Below, in pieces: positions 1 through 7,481 of a stretch of DNA of 40,355 nt. Below the pieces are notes generated by a model. The model was not told where the DNA came from. It saw nothing but the letters and a program-made list of their open reading frames with translations, and ran no database searches. The position numbers were made by a program, and so were the translations under genes. Numbering within the stretch: position 1 is the stretch's first letter; the number at the start of each line of letters is the position of its first letter. Source of the stretch: an uncultured Lachnospiraceae bacterium. GTDB lineage: Bacteria; Bacillota; Clostridia; Lachnospirales; Lachnospiraceae. The stretch spans positions 1 through 40,355 of the forward strand of contig CANQOK010000018.1 in assembly GCA_947625465.1 (NCBI GenBank), given 5' to 3'.

Positions 1-122
1 TCGTCAATATGTTGCTTCGCTGTGTTCAGTGTATAAGTAACTGAAACCGCGCCAACACTGATGGCAGACAACAATACAAATGCCATACTGAGCATAATGA
101 TCTTTTTCACTTTTTGTTTCAT
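1..122 (-). CDS. Small secreted protein, copy 1 (partial, cut by window edge)
   Basis: Only the N-terminal part is in the window; the gene runs off the left edge. It encodes a basic start (MKQKVKKIIML) followed by a hydrophobic stretch ending near SVGA, a typical Sec signal peptide, and then a short mature part. The sequence is nearly the same as the start of the complete copy at 582-1028, with only a few base differences over 122 bases, so the two are recent duplicates. The ATG at 122 is chosen because it sits 5 bases after an AGAGGTGG ribosome site; a GTG nine bases upstream would overlap that site. The gene has its own copy of the promoter. Function is unknown. Its position next to FtsX-type permease sequences suggests a substrate or partner of that transporter, which is inference. 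Confidence 0.8.
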   Translation of the reverse strand, partial: MKQKVKKIIMLSMAFVLLSAISVGAVSVTYTLNTAKQHID

Positions 123-243
123 AAAATCCACCTCTTTCTAAATGATAATAGTAATAGCAGTTCGCCATCATGCCCTTATTTACTTACTATTTTTTACCCT
201 GGTTTCGTGGTAGACTTAGGATATTAGATTTATGTTTGTATAA

Positions 244-271
244 ATTTTAACCTCTTTAGACTACCTGCCAA
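244..271 (-). promoter_or_regulatory. Promoter of secreted-protein copy 1
   Basis: Reading the minus strand, TTGGCA (266-271) and TAAAAT (244-249) are separated by 16 bases. It is the duplicate of the stronger promoter at 1148-1176 and has kept its -10 element. It would give a leader of roughly 115 bases before the ATG at 122. Confidence 0.6.
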
Positions 272-301
272 GTCTAAGATTTTCAATCCTTCACTATTAT
301 C

Positions 302-567
302 TCAAAGCCTCGATTGCACGATCTTCTCCATCTTCCACGTTGAAAATTCATAAGCGGCAAACAAAATTCCTACCGCGACCAGCAGGATAAGATTGAATTT
401 CGGTAAAAATGCGAAATGATATAAACCGCTAACAAAAAACAGTCCCATCCGATATACACAAGAACAAGAACCGCTGTCAGCACTCCGGCGATCAGCAGAG
501 TCCGCACCGAGAACACCAGCGCCTCCATCTACAGCATACCGCTTAGCTACCGGTTTCGATATCCGAT
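302..567 (-). pseudogene. Decayed 3' remnant of an FtsX-type ABC permease
   Basis: This is homologous to the last roughly 95 codons of the permease at 1202-2413 but is broken in three ways. The first 300 or so codons are missing. In the ancestral frame an Arg codon (CGG in the intact copy) has become TAG at 529-531. A frameshift then separates the part resembling the third membrane segment from the still recognisable tail (FLPKFNLILL and AAYEFS). An open frame of 89 codons through the region is a chimera of two frames and should not be called as a protein. The remnant lies between the two secreted-protein copies, so the array was once a repeated permease/secreted-protein unit. High confidence that this is a remnant; the original substrate is unknown. 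Confidence 0.85.
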
Positions 568-581
568 TCAATTGATTCTAA

Positions 582-1028
582 CTAATTAATAGTTACAGTG
601 TAAGTAGAAAAATATGTCAAACCTGCCGGGCTTCTGGATATTCCATCTTCTTCCATGAATTCAGGGTCATTGGTAAGTCCAAAGGTATATTTACCAGAAT
701 CAAAAAATACTGAAAATATGGAATGAATTCCAGTCGGACCGCCTGCAGACATTCTTACATATTTGTATTCATCATCGTTAATCCAGAAAGTATTAATCTT
801 TGTTCCTACAATCCCAAGATGTCCTGTAGTCGCAACAGATTGAATTGACGTGAAGGTTTCTTTAGTCCCCTCATCCATATCTACTTCTTTACTGGTCCAA
901 GTAGATTCGTCAATATGTTGCTGCACTGTGTTCAGTGTATAAGTAACTGAAACCGCGCCGACACTGATGGCAGATAACAATATGAATGCCATACTGAGCA
1001 TAATGATCTTTTTCACTTTTTGTTTCAT
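582..1028 (-). CDS. Small secreted protein, copy 2 (complete), function unknown
   Basis: 148 residues. Residues 1-25 are a Sec signal peptide (MKQKVKK followed by a hydrophobic core) probably cut near SVGA. The mature part of about 120 residues has no cysteines, is rich in Gly, Ser, Thr and aromatic residues in alternating patterns that suggest beta strands, and ends TVTIN. No second membrane segment, lipobox or LPXTG is present. The ATG at 1028 is chosen because AGAGGTGG lies 5 bases upstream; the in-frame GTG at 1037 is inside that site. It has its own strong promoter (1148-1176) and follows the permease gene at 1202-2413 by 173 bases. I do not recognise the family. A bacteriocin-like or envelope-stress-related exported protein handled by the neighbouring permease is possible but unproven. 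Confidence 0.85.
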   Translation of the reverse strand: MKQKVKKIIMLSMAFILLSAISVGAVSVTYTLNTVQQHIDESTWTSKEVDMDEGTKETFTSIQSVATTGHLGIVGTKINTFWINDDEYKYVRMSAGGPTGIHSIFSVFFDSGKYTFGLTNDPEFMEEDGISRSPAGLTYFSTYTVTIN

Positions 1029-1487
1029 AAAATCCACCTCTTTCTAAATGATAGTAGTAATAGCAGTTTGCCGCCATGCCCATATCTACTTACGATTTCA
1101 CCCCGATTCCATGATAAGTTTAGGACACTAGGCTTGTATTTACATAGATTTTAACTGTTTTCGAGCCACCTGTCAAGTCTAAAGTTTTCAATCCTTCGCT
1201 ATTATCTCAAATCCTCGATCGGCACGATCTTCTTCAGCTTCCGTGCTGAAAATTCATAAGCGGCAAGCGGTATTCCCACCGCCAGCAGGATCGGCAGCAG
1301 GAGGATTAAATTGAATTTCGGCAAAAAGATGGACTGATATAACTCACTGACAAATGACAGCACCCAGCCGGTATACACAAGGACGGTCACCACTGTCAGC
1401 ACCCCGGCAATCAGCAGGATCCGCGCCGAAAACATCAATGCCTCTATCCGCAGCATACCGCTTAACTGCCGGTTCTGATATCCGATC
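907..1487 (-). repeat. Tandem duplication, right copy
   Basis: This is the partner of 1-567: start of the complete secreted-protein gene, its promoter region and the final third of the intact permease gene. The offset is about 906 bases at the secreted-protein end and about 900 at the permease stop, so small indels lie in the spacer. Confidence 0.85.
1148..1176 (-). promoter_or_regulatory. Promoter of the complete secreted-protein gene
   Basis: On the minus strand TTGACA (1171-1176) and TAAAAT (1148-1153) are 17 bases apart, a near-consensus SigA promoter. It lies just downstream of the permease stop codon (1202), so the secreted protein can be expressed apart from the permease. The leader is about 110 bases, long enough to hold further control, but I see no strong hairpin in it. 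Confidence 0.8.
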
Positions 1488-2413
1488 GCCTTCAGCAGCC
1501 CAAACTCCGACTTCCGCAGGTTCAACTGCTTCAGTTGGGAAAGCAGGATGCCGAGCCCCGTCCACAGCAGCGCAACAACTGCCAGAACGGAGGCCATGCT
1601 TAAGACAAAGTTAAAGAAGCTGACTGCGGTTTCTTTAGATTTCATATTTGCCATTCTCTGTACAGACGGTTCCGGCGCGCCAAATTCTCCGGCATACCTC
1701 TCATGTATTAGGCTTTCAATCTCATCCTTATATTTTTCTACCTGATCCTGATCCTTAAGCAGCACATGGCAACGGAGATAATTTTCTTTTTCCAGTGCCT
1801 TTGCCATCTCTGTAACATTATCTTCAGAGATGTAGCAGTCGTCCTGCATTATTTTGGGACTGTCATAGGTACCGACAATCTTGAAAGTTTTAGTCATTCC
1901 CGCATAACTTACCGTTACATTCTGCCCTACAAATTGGTCCCCCGAAACTGCAGTATTGTCTATATCATTTATCTTATCCAGTATAAGAAATTTAGGGATA
2001 ATCATTTGGTCATCCAAAAGCTCCTCCTGGTCTCTTGTCTGTTTACAATCGTTTTTTATAATATCGTTCGCTGAATGAAGACTATATTTTTCCAATTCCG
2101 ATGGTCCTTCAACAAAATCTACTGGTATGTTGTAATCTATCCAGATATCCTCAATATCCGGATTATCCGCATACTTCTCCCGCAGCAGACTGCAAACTTC
2201 TTCCCCTGGTACCTCCATAACAGTGAGTTTGCGAAGCTGCCAGCCATTCCGCAGTGTTTCAATATAAGAATCCAGCGTTCCATAGATCACACTGACCAGC
2301 AGCAGCACAAAAATGGAAATGACCGCAAATGTGCCGGACAGTTTTCCGTGATGTTTCATTTTTCTTCCATATTCCCGATACAGATACCAATCGTCTTTTA
2401 GTCTTGATTTCAT
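1202..2413 (-). CDS. MacB/FtsX-type ABC transporter permease B
   Basis: 403 residues. A membrane segment near residues 28-48 is followed by a large external domain of about 210 residues and three C-terminal membrane segments (near 266-290, 325-350 and 366-388), the MacB/FtsX layout. The motif LRKSEFGLLKAIGYQNRQL after the second segment is the typical FtsX cytoplasmic loop that contacts the ATPase. These permeases usually act in mechanotransmission or export with a separate ATP-binding subunit; no ATPase gene lies in the window. It is clearly paralogous to permease A (2541-3737), and its 3' third is the parent of the remnant at 302-567. Start ATG at 2413, preceded by GAGGGGTGAGGG. A candidate promoter overlaps the upstream terminator. 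Confidence 0.88.
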   Translation of the reverse strand: MKSRLKDDWYLYREYGRKMKHHGKLSGTFAVISIFVLLLVSVIYGTLDSYIETLRNGWQLRKLTVMEVPGEEVCSLLREKYADNPDIEDIWIDYNIPVDFVEGPSELEKYSLHSANDIIKNDCKQTRDQEELLDDQMIIPKFLILDKINDIDNTAVSGDQFVGQNVTVSYAGMTKTFKIVGTYDSPKIMQDDCYISEDNVTEMAKALEKENYLRCHVLLKDQDQVEKYKDEIESLIHERYAGEFGAPEPSVQRMANMKSKETAVSFFNFVLSMASVLAVVALLWTGLGILLSQLKQLNLRKSEFGLLKAIGYQNRQLSGMLRIEALMFSARILLIAGVLTVVTVLVYTGWVLSFVSELYQSIFLPKFNLILLLPILLAVGIPLAAYEFSARKLKKIVPIEDLR

Positions 2414-2448
2414 CTTTCCCTCACCCCTCTTTATATTTCTGTAAACTC

Positions 2449-2477
2449 ATCATAAAACAATCAGCCTGCTAAAACAA
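2449..2477 (-). promoter_or_regulatory. Candidate promoter of permease B, embedded in a terminator
   Basis: On the minus strand TTGTTT (2472-2477) and TATGAT (2449-2454) are 17 bases apart. The -35 falls in the loop and inner arm of the terminator hairpin at 2460-2487, so the same DNA could end one transcript and start the next. The -35 is weak, hence modest confidence. Confidence 0.45.
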
Positions 2478-2487
2478 GCAGGCTGAT
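2450..2487 (-). terminator. Rho-independent terminator after permease A
   Basis: A perfect 11-bp stem (2460-2470 with 2477-2487) and a 6-base loop are followed on the minus strand by TTGTTTTAT. It lies 54 bases after the stop of the permease at 2541-3737 and separates that gene from permease B. Confidence 0.75.
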
Positions 2488-2492
2488 CAAGA

Positions 2493-2524
2493 TTTGGGAC
2501 GAACGGTATATTTTTTGGGACGAA
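2493..2524. repeat. Short direct repeat, 21-bp period
   Basis: TTTGGGACGAA occurs at 2493-2503 and again at 2514-2524, exactly 21 bases apart, in the gap between permease A and its terminator. A two-turn period is typical of paired regulator half-sites, but its position inside a transcript's 3' end argues against a simple operator. Role unknown. Confidence 0.6.
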
Positions 2525-2540
2525 TGAACAAAAACATCTG

Positions 2541-3737
2541 TTACCGCTGCATTTTTTTCAGTTTTCTTATGGCAATCTCATATGCCAGCAGCGGGATCAA
2601 AATTCCCACGGCTATCGTTCCCAGAAGGAACCATATGTCAACAGTCGGCAGTAGGAAATGCCATAACGGATTTGTAAAAGCTAAGATATATGTCGTATAA
2701 GCAGCCAGCGCTATACAAACAATACTTCCTGTAACAATCAGAACCCGTACAGACAACATCAGCGCTTCTGTCCGCAGCATAGCCGCAAGCTGCCGGTTCT
2801 TGTATCCGATCGCTTTCAGCAGGCCAAATTCCTGTTTCCGAAGCTGCAGTCCCTTGAGTTGTGAGAGTGCAATGCCAAAGCATGCCCATATGAGGGCGAC
2901 CGCACTCAAGACCACGACAAGAAACATGGCGGTTCTGATAAAATCAATTGCGTCCTTTTTCATATAACCTGCGGCATGAACCATACTTCCGTATCCATCA
3001 GATTCTTCCGGCAGTTCATTTGCCTGTATTTTTTCTGAAATCCAATTTCTGAATTTATCGATATAGAGTTCCTGATCTTCATAATCCAAGACTTCTACCT
3101 GCAGTTCGGTGATATCCGGAAATCCGCCGGACATCTGGCGGGCCAGTTCCTCTGTAATATAATATTTACCGTCTTCCGACAGCATAGCATTATCATATAC
3201 GTCTCTGACCTGAAGTTCCCAGTTTTTACCGGCATAGGATACACTTATCTTCTGCCCGATAAATTGTTCCCCATTGAGATAAGCTGTCGCGGTCATGTCA
3301 ATGGATGGATGATTGCTTTGAAAAATATATTTTGGAATCACGACCTCATTATCTTTCAAATCTGTTTTTTCATCTATCCTCTCGCACTGTCTTGCGACAT
3401 TCGCACGAATAATATGGAATGTCCGGCCCTTTACCGCCCCTTTGGGAGCGTCAACCGCATCTGCCTGAACCTCGTACTTCATATCCATAGATACCACGTG
3501 GTCGTCTCCCTGCCATGCAGCCCGAAACGCGCTGTAGTCTGCTCCCGGAATATAAACAATAATATCCTTAATCTCATTGGAAGCTGTCATCGCGTCGATA
3601 TACCGATTAAAAATACTTCCCGCGATATTGACGATCAGCAGTATGGTGATAGAAATTCCAAATAAAGCGGTCGCTAATCTTTGTTTTTTCCTTAACTTTT
3701 TACTGTATTCCCGGTAAAGGTAAAATCCATATTTCAT
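2541..3737 (-). CDS. MacB/FtsX-type ABC transporter permease A
   Basis: 398 residues with the same plan as permease B: a membrane segment near 23-46, a large external domain, then three C-terminal membrane segments (near 268-292, 325-350 and 364-385). The shared loop is LRKQEFGLLKAIGYKNRQL. It probably works with a separate ATP-binding subunit that is not in the window. The ATG at 3737 follows AAGGAA by 8 bases. The gene begins only 17 bases after the stop of the GH127-like enzyme gene, so the two are probably co-transcribed from the promoter at 7409-7437, and a terminator follows. Whether the permease has any link to the enzyme's sugar product is doubtful: FtsX-type permeases are not known sugar importers. 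Confidence 0.88.
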   Translation of the reverse strand: MKYGFYLYREYSKKLRKKQRLATALFGISITILLIVNIAGSIFNRYIDAMTASNEIKDIIVYIPGADYSAFRAAWQGDDHVVSMDMKYEVQADAVDAPKGAVKGRTFHIIRANVARQCERIDEKTDLKDNEVVIPKYIFQSNHPSIDMTATAYLNGEQFIGQKISVSYAGKNWELQVRDVYDNAMLSEDGKYYITEELARQMSGGFPDITELQVEVLDYEDQELYIDKFRNWISEKIQANELPEESDGYGSMVHAAGYMKKDAIDFIRTAMFLVVVLSAVALIWACFGIALSQLKGLQLRKQEFGLLKAIGYKNRQLAAMLRTEALMLSVRVLIVTGSIVCIALAAYTTYILAFTNPLWHFLLPTVDIWFLLGTIAVGILIPLLAYEIAIRKLKKMQR

Positions 3738-3754
3738 GCAATCGGTTCCTTCGT

Positions 3755-6700
3755 TTAGGTTTCCTCTGTTTCTGTTTCTGTTTCTTTTTCCTGTTCTGTC
3801 TCCGCTTCCGGCTTCTTCCCTTTTTTCTTTTTAGAGATTACCACTGCCGCAATTGCCGCAGCCGCGATCACAACAATCGCGATTACGATAATAATCACCG
3901 GTAAGCTGCTGTTGTCGTCGCCGGGCTCTGCATCCGGAGCCGAAGCTTCCGTCGGCGGTTCCGGTACATTCACATAGCTGATCTTAATATAGGATACATT
4001 GATCGCTGCGGAGTTGGAACGGAAGTTCAAGGTCAGCTTGCCGCCGGTGACATTCACGCTTCCTTCCACAACCGGCGTCGTCGCAACCGCTACTTCTTTT
4101 GCGATCACAGTTTCATGGTCGGTATCCTTATCCGCGTAAATGGTCGGCGCGTTAGAAACATTCCACGGATCCGCCAGACCGATTTCCAGCGTATACGCGC
4201 CGTCTTCCAGTTCAAATTCATAGTCCAGATGACGGTCAATGTTATTCTCAAACTGATTCTTGGTATATCGGTTTGTCTCCGTTTTTCCCAGTCCGTCTGT
4301 GCAGTCGTTCTGTTCATAGCACCAGGTATTGGCAGTATACAGACCGTCGCTGATGCCGGAACCGTTATATTGGTCGGTCGCGTCGTCGACCAGTCCCCAG
4401 GTGTAGCCGGTAACCGGATCCTTGCCTAAAAGCTGTTCTGTCACACTGTTGTGTGTGCCGAACAGGTCGCCGTCCGATACAGTCGCCGGTCCGTGATCGC
4501 CGCAGTCTACAAAATAAGCCACTTTCGGATCTACATTTGCCCGAATGCCCTCGCCCGGCGCTTCTACGGTCAGCTTATATTCCTTGCTTGTGGTATGGTC
4601 CTCCGCGTAGACGACGATCGCGAAATCCGTATATTTTCCGTTTAACGGTAATTTCTGTACCTGCGTATCGTCCACGATACTGCCGTTGATCATCAGATAT
4701 CCGTTCTGATCGCCAATCGTAAAGGTCACATGGGCCTCTGCCTGATCTTCTTTCAGCATCAGGCGGAATTCGCCGTTATTGCTGCTGATCTCTCCGTCAT
4801 CTGACGCCAGCTGCAGATCCGTATTGGTTCCAAAGGAATGGATCGTATACAGGAAGGTACACAGTTTTGCCGATTCTTCTCCCGCGGCGCCCGTAAAGGT
4901 AAAGGTCACGGCTGTTTTCTCCCCGCCGTCCGTGCTGACTGTCTCCTTTGCTTTGGAAATAGCTTCCGCCGGTACCGGGATCAGAACCGAATACTCGCTG
5001 TCCGCGCCGCTGTAATTTAATTTTTCTTCATAGATCACCGTATCTCCCACGGAAATCTTCATGGTCTTGCCGTTGTCCGCTTTCCGGAAGAATCCGTACA
5101 AAGAGGTAGCCTCGTTTTCATCCACGATCATCCGGTAACTGAAGGAACCGTCCGCGTTCGCGTAGCGGTAAGTCCCGTCTGATGTCACGCCCACAGATTT
5201 ATTTCCGGCTTCCTGCATCTGATGCAGATCGTCATTTTCATACTGCCCGTAACCCGGCTGAACCGTATCCAGCAGATTCTCCTGCAGTCTGGCGTTTTCC
5301 TTATTGCTCATCAGCAAACCCACATTGACCGCGGAATCGTCGCTGACATAATTCCAGTAAATGCCATAGCGTTCCTGATACTGGGAATAATGGGTGACAA
5401 AGGTCAGATTGGCGTCGGTATCTTTTAAGGTAAAGGCCAGCTTTCCTTCTTCCTTTACCAGATGGTCGTTGATATGTTCCATAAATTCAGCCACGCTGTT
5501 TCCGTTTACGATCCGAATGGTATCGGTACCGCTGCTTACATACTGCGCGTCGATCACTTTGGTCGCCGGAATGGTTACGTTTACGCCGGTCGTGGTCTGA
5601 TTCATATCGCCGGAACCCAGCAGCGCGCTCAATACAACCGGACCGTACTTAAACGCGTAGGTATTCTCATTGTCCGGCAGGTTATAAGCTGTCACCTGCA
5701 TCGGCAGGGTAATCTCAATTTTCGTATTATTGGCAAACGGCCCTTTTACCAGCGCGTAACCGCCTGCTGCCGCAACAGGCGAAGCGGTTCCGTTTACCGT
5801 GATCGAAGCGTCCCCGGCCAGCCAGTCCGGCAGACGGAAGTAAATATTGATATCCGCGTCTCCGCCCTGTGTCTTGACGACAAACGCCGCCGTATCCGTA
5901 TTGGGAATCTCTGTCGTCTGCTCTACCGTTACTTTTTTGTCCGTCCAGGTTACGGCGGAACTGATGTACTGGTTCACGATCAGGCTGTTGTCCTTCTTAA
6001 AATACAGGCTGTCCTGCAGCTTGGTAAAATTCTCCATGCCGGAGCCGGTACAGCACCAGAACTTATCATACTGGGTACTGAACACCTTGAAATATCCCGT
6101 TGCCATCGGCTGGAAATACGTCGTCATGCCGGTTTCCGGATTCTGGGAAGAAAGAATCGCGTTCAGATAGGTATTTTCATAATAATCGGAATATTTCTTA
6201 TCGCCGGTAATCTCAAACAATGTCCGGGTCAGCTTCAGCATATTATAGGTATTACAGGTCTCGCAGTTACAGTTGGTCCGTTCCGCGTCCAGAATATTGT
6301 CCGCGCCGAAATGCTCCCATTCACTGTTGCCGCCTGTGATATAGGTATGTTTCTCCGTTACCATGGTCCAGAACGCTTCCGCGTATGCCAGATAGTCGGA
6401 CGCGTCTATCTTTTCCCCGTCTACCGTCTTGCCGTTTAACTGTACATAGCGGTTCAGGGCGCCCACAAATTTGGGAATCGTCGTATTGGCATGCCGGTTA
6501 TTCAAGACATTGGCCTCGTCGTTTTTAACCCGCTCAAACAGCTTCGTCTCGTCAAACATATGCGCCGCAACGGCATGGGTGTCTTTTCCTGTGATGCTGT
6601 ACAGATCATACAGACAGTCGTTCATGCCGCCATACTCAATGTTCAGAACCGTAGTCTGCGTGGACGCGCTCCATTTGCTGACGCGGTTATAGATCCAGTC

Positions 6701-7348
6701 GCCCAGTCTGGAAGCCACCTCTTTGGCAGGCGCATACCCGGTACACTGATAAACATCTACCAGACCTGCCAGAATCTTGTGCATGGTATACCAGGGCACC
6801 CACGCCTGTGTTGTAATATTCGTCAGGTTCTTCTCCACATTGTCAAACTGCTGTTCAATATTGCTCTTATTTACCAGCGTGGAACCAAAAATAAAACCGG
6901 TTCCCACCTTGTCCTGACACTCCTTCAGACCGTCGATAATGGTCTTTAAAATCTTCTCATACTGTGCTTTCTCCGGCGCGCCATCGTCCAGCGACGCATA
7001 GGCCTGCGCGCAGGCGGTCAGGTAATGCCCCACGCTGTGCCCGCCGATCAGGGAATTTTCCCAGCCTCCGTACCGGGTTGCCCCCTTCATGTCAAGTCCT
7101 GCGGTCTCGCGAAAACCTGCCAGGATCTTATCCGTATCAAAACTCAGCAGGTATTCGTTCTCTTTCGCGAACGCATTGGTAAAGTATGGATTTGTCAGCT
7201 TCACCTCATTCAGCGAAAATTCTCCGGCTCCAGCCAGCCCACTGTCCTCAGGAGCAGCCGCAAATGCAAGCTCGGCATCGCCGCCCGCAGGAAGCCATGC
7301 CGATACCGTCAGAATCGCCGCCATGAAAACGGCAGTTCCGCGCTTCAT
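3755..7348 (-). CDS. Membrane-anchored GH127-like beta-L-arabinofuranosidase
   Basis: A very large surface enzyme of about 1,197 residues. From the N terminus: a signal peptide, an (alpha/alpha)6-barrel DUF1680 catalytic domain with GGHSVGHYLTA, a beta-sandwich part, a cadherin-like domain, a C-terminal galactose-binding-like beta domain, a single membrane segment (LPVIIIVIAIVV) and a Lys-rich then Glu/Thr-rich tail. The pair CETC and FWCC matches the zinc-thiolate site of Bifidobacterium HypBA1, in which Glu338, Cys340, Cys417 and Cys418 bind zinc and Cys417 is the nucleophile. Counted from the TTG start these are E372, C374, C441 and C442. GH146 is a close alternative family. The start is uncertain: ATG at 7348 lies 13 bases after GGAGG, while TTG at 7375 lies 8 bases after GAGG. 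Substrates are likely beta-L-arabinofuranosyl groups of plant glycoproteins or arabinans. Confidence 0.85.
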   Translation of the reverse strand: MKRGTAVFMAAILTVSAWLPAGGDAELAFAAAPEDSGLAGAGEFSLNEVKLTNPYFTNAFAKENEYLLSFDTDKILAGFRETAGLDMKGATRYGGWENSLIGGHSVGHYLTACAQAYASLDDGAPEKAQYEKILKTIIDGLKECQDKVGTGFIFGSTLVNKSNIEQQFDNVEKNLTNITTQAWVPWYTMHKILAGLVDVYQCTGYAPAKEVASRLGDWIYNRVSKWSASTQTTVLNIEYGGMNDCLYDLYSITGKDTHAVAAHMFDETKLFERVKNDEANVLNNRHANTTIPKFVGALNRYVQLNGKTVDGEKIDASDYLAYAEAFWTMVTEKHTYITGGNSEWEHFGADNILDAERTNCNCETCNTYNMLKLTRTLFEITGDKKYSDYYENTYLNAILSSQNPETGMTTYFQPMATGYFKVFSTQYDKFWCCTGSGMENFTKLQDSLYFKKDNSLIVNQYISSAVTWTDKKVTVEQTTEIPNTDTAAFVVKTQGGDADINIYFRLPDWLAGDASITVNGTASPVAAAGGYALVKGPFANNTKIEITLPMQVTAYNLPDNENTYAFKYGPVVLSALLGSGDMNQTTTGVNVTIPATKVIDAQYVSSGTDTIRIVNGNSVAEFMEHINDHLVKEEGKLAFTLKDTDANLTFVTHYSQYQERYGIYWNYVSDDSAVNVGLLMSNKENARLQENLLDTVQPGYGQYENDDLHQMQEAGNKSVGVTSDGTYRYANADGSFSYRMIVDENEATSLYGFFRKADNGKTMKISVGDTVIYEEKLNYSGADSEYSVLIPVPAEAISKAKETVSTDGGEKTAVTFTFTGAAGEESAKLCTFLYTIHSFGTNTDLQLASDDGEISSNNGEFRLMLKEDQAEAHVTFTIGDQNGYLMINGSIVDDTQVQKLPLNGKYTDFAIVVYAEDHTTSKEYKLTVEAPGEGIRANVDPKVAYFVDCGDHGPATVSDGDLFGTHNSVTEQLLGKDPVTGYTWGLVDDATDQYNGSGISDGLYTANTWCYEQNDCTDGLGKTETNRYTKNQFENNIDRHLDYEFELEDGAYTLEIGLADPWNVSNAPTIYADKDTDHETVIAKEVAVATTPVVEGSVNVTGGKLTLNFRSNSAAINVSYIKISYVNVPEPPTEASAPDAEPGDDNSSLPVIIIVIAIVVIAAAAIAAVVISKKKKGKKPEAETEQEKETETETEET

Positions 7349-7408
7349 TCTTTTTTTCAGTCCTCCGTAACTCAATTTACGTTCCTCACTTTCTCTTTGG
7401 ATAAATTG

Positions 7409-7437
7409 ATTATAACAAACCGTAAATCATTTTACAA
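7409..7437 (-). promoter_or_regulatory. Promoter of the GH127-like gene
   Basis: On the minus strand TTGTAA (7432-7437) and TATAAT (7409-7414) are 17 bases apart. It lies about 60 bases upstream of the ATG at 7348 and would drive the enzyme and permease A. No catabolite-repression site was recognised nearby. Confidence 0.7.
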
Positions 7438-7481
7438 ACCCAAAAAGTCAGAATTGGTGTAAAAAGGTCAGATGTCTGGTT

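Larger units (their letters stand above)
1..567 (-). repeat. Tandem duplication, left copy (permease tail plus secreted-protein start)
   Basis: This segment aligns base by base with 907-1487: secreted-protein start, promoter-containing spacer, then the 3' part of the FtsX-type permease gene. The secreted-protein part is almost identical, the spacer is intermediate, and the permease part is clearly more diverged. Similarity stops near 567, about 15 bases from the stop codon of the complete secreted-protein gene, which marks the duplication or deletion junction. The left limit lies outside the window. Confidence 0.85.

Noticed and set aside
302-571. An 89-codon open frame that could be called as a small membrane protein
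   Set aside because: Comparison with the intact permease shows it joins two frames of a broken gene; it is a pseudogene remnant.
582-1028. Secreted protein as a lactococcin-972-type bacteriocin
   Set aside because: Size and export signal are suggestive, but I cannot find the family's features and the permeases are of the four-segment MacB type, so I do not assign it.
5462-6439. Long plus-strand open frame of 325 codons inside the GH127-like gene
   Set aside because: It is antisense to a well-supported enzyme gene, is rich in Arg/His/Ile as expected from a shadow frame, and has no ribosome site or recognisable domain.
1-7348. A complete polysaccharide-use locus around the GH127-like gene
   Set aside because: No sugar transporter solute-binding protein, sugar-type permease or transcription regulator is present; the permeases are MacB/FtsX-type.
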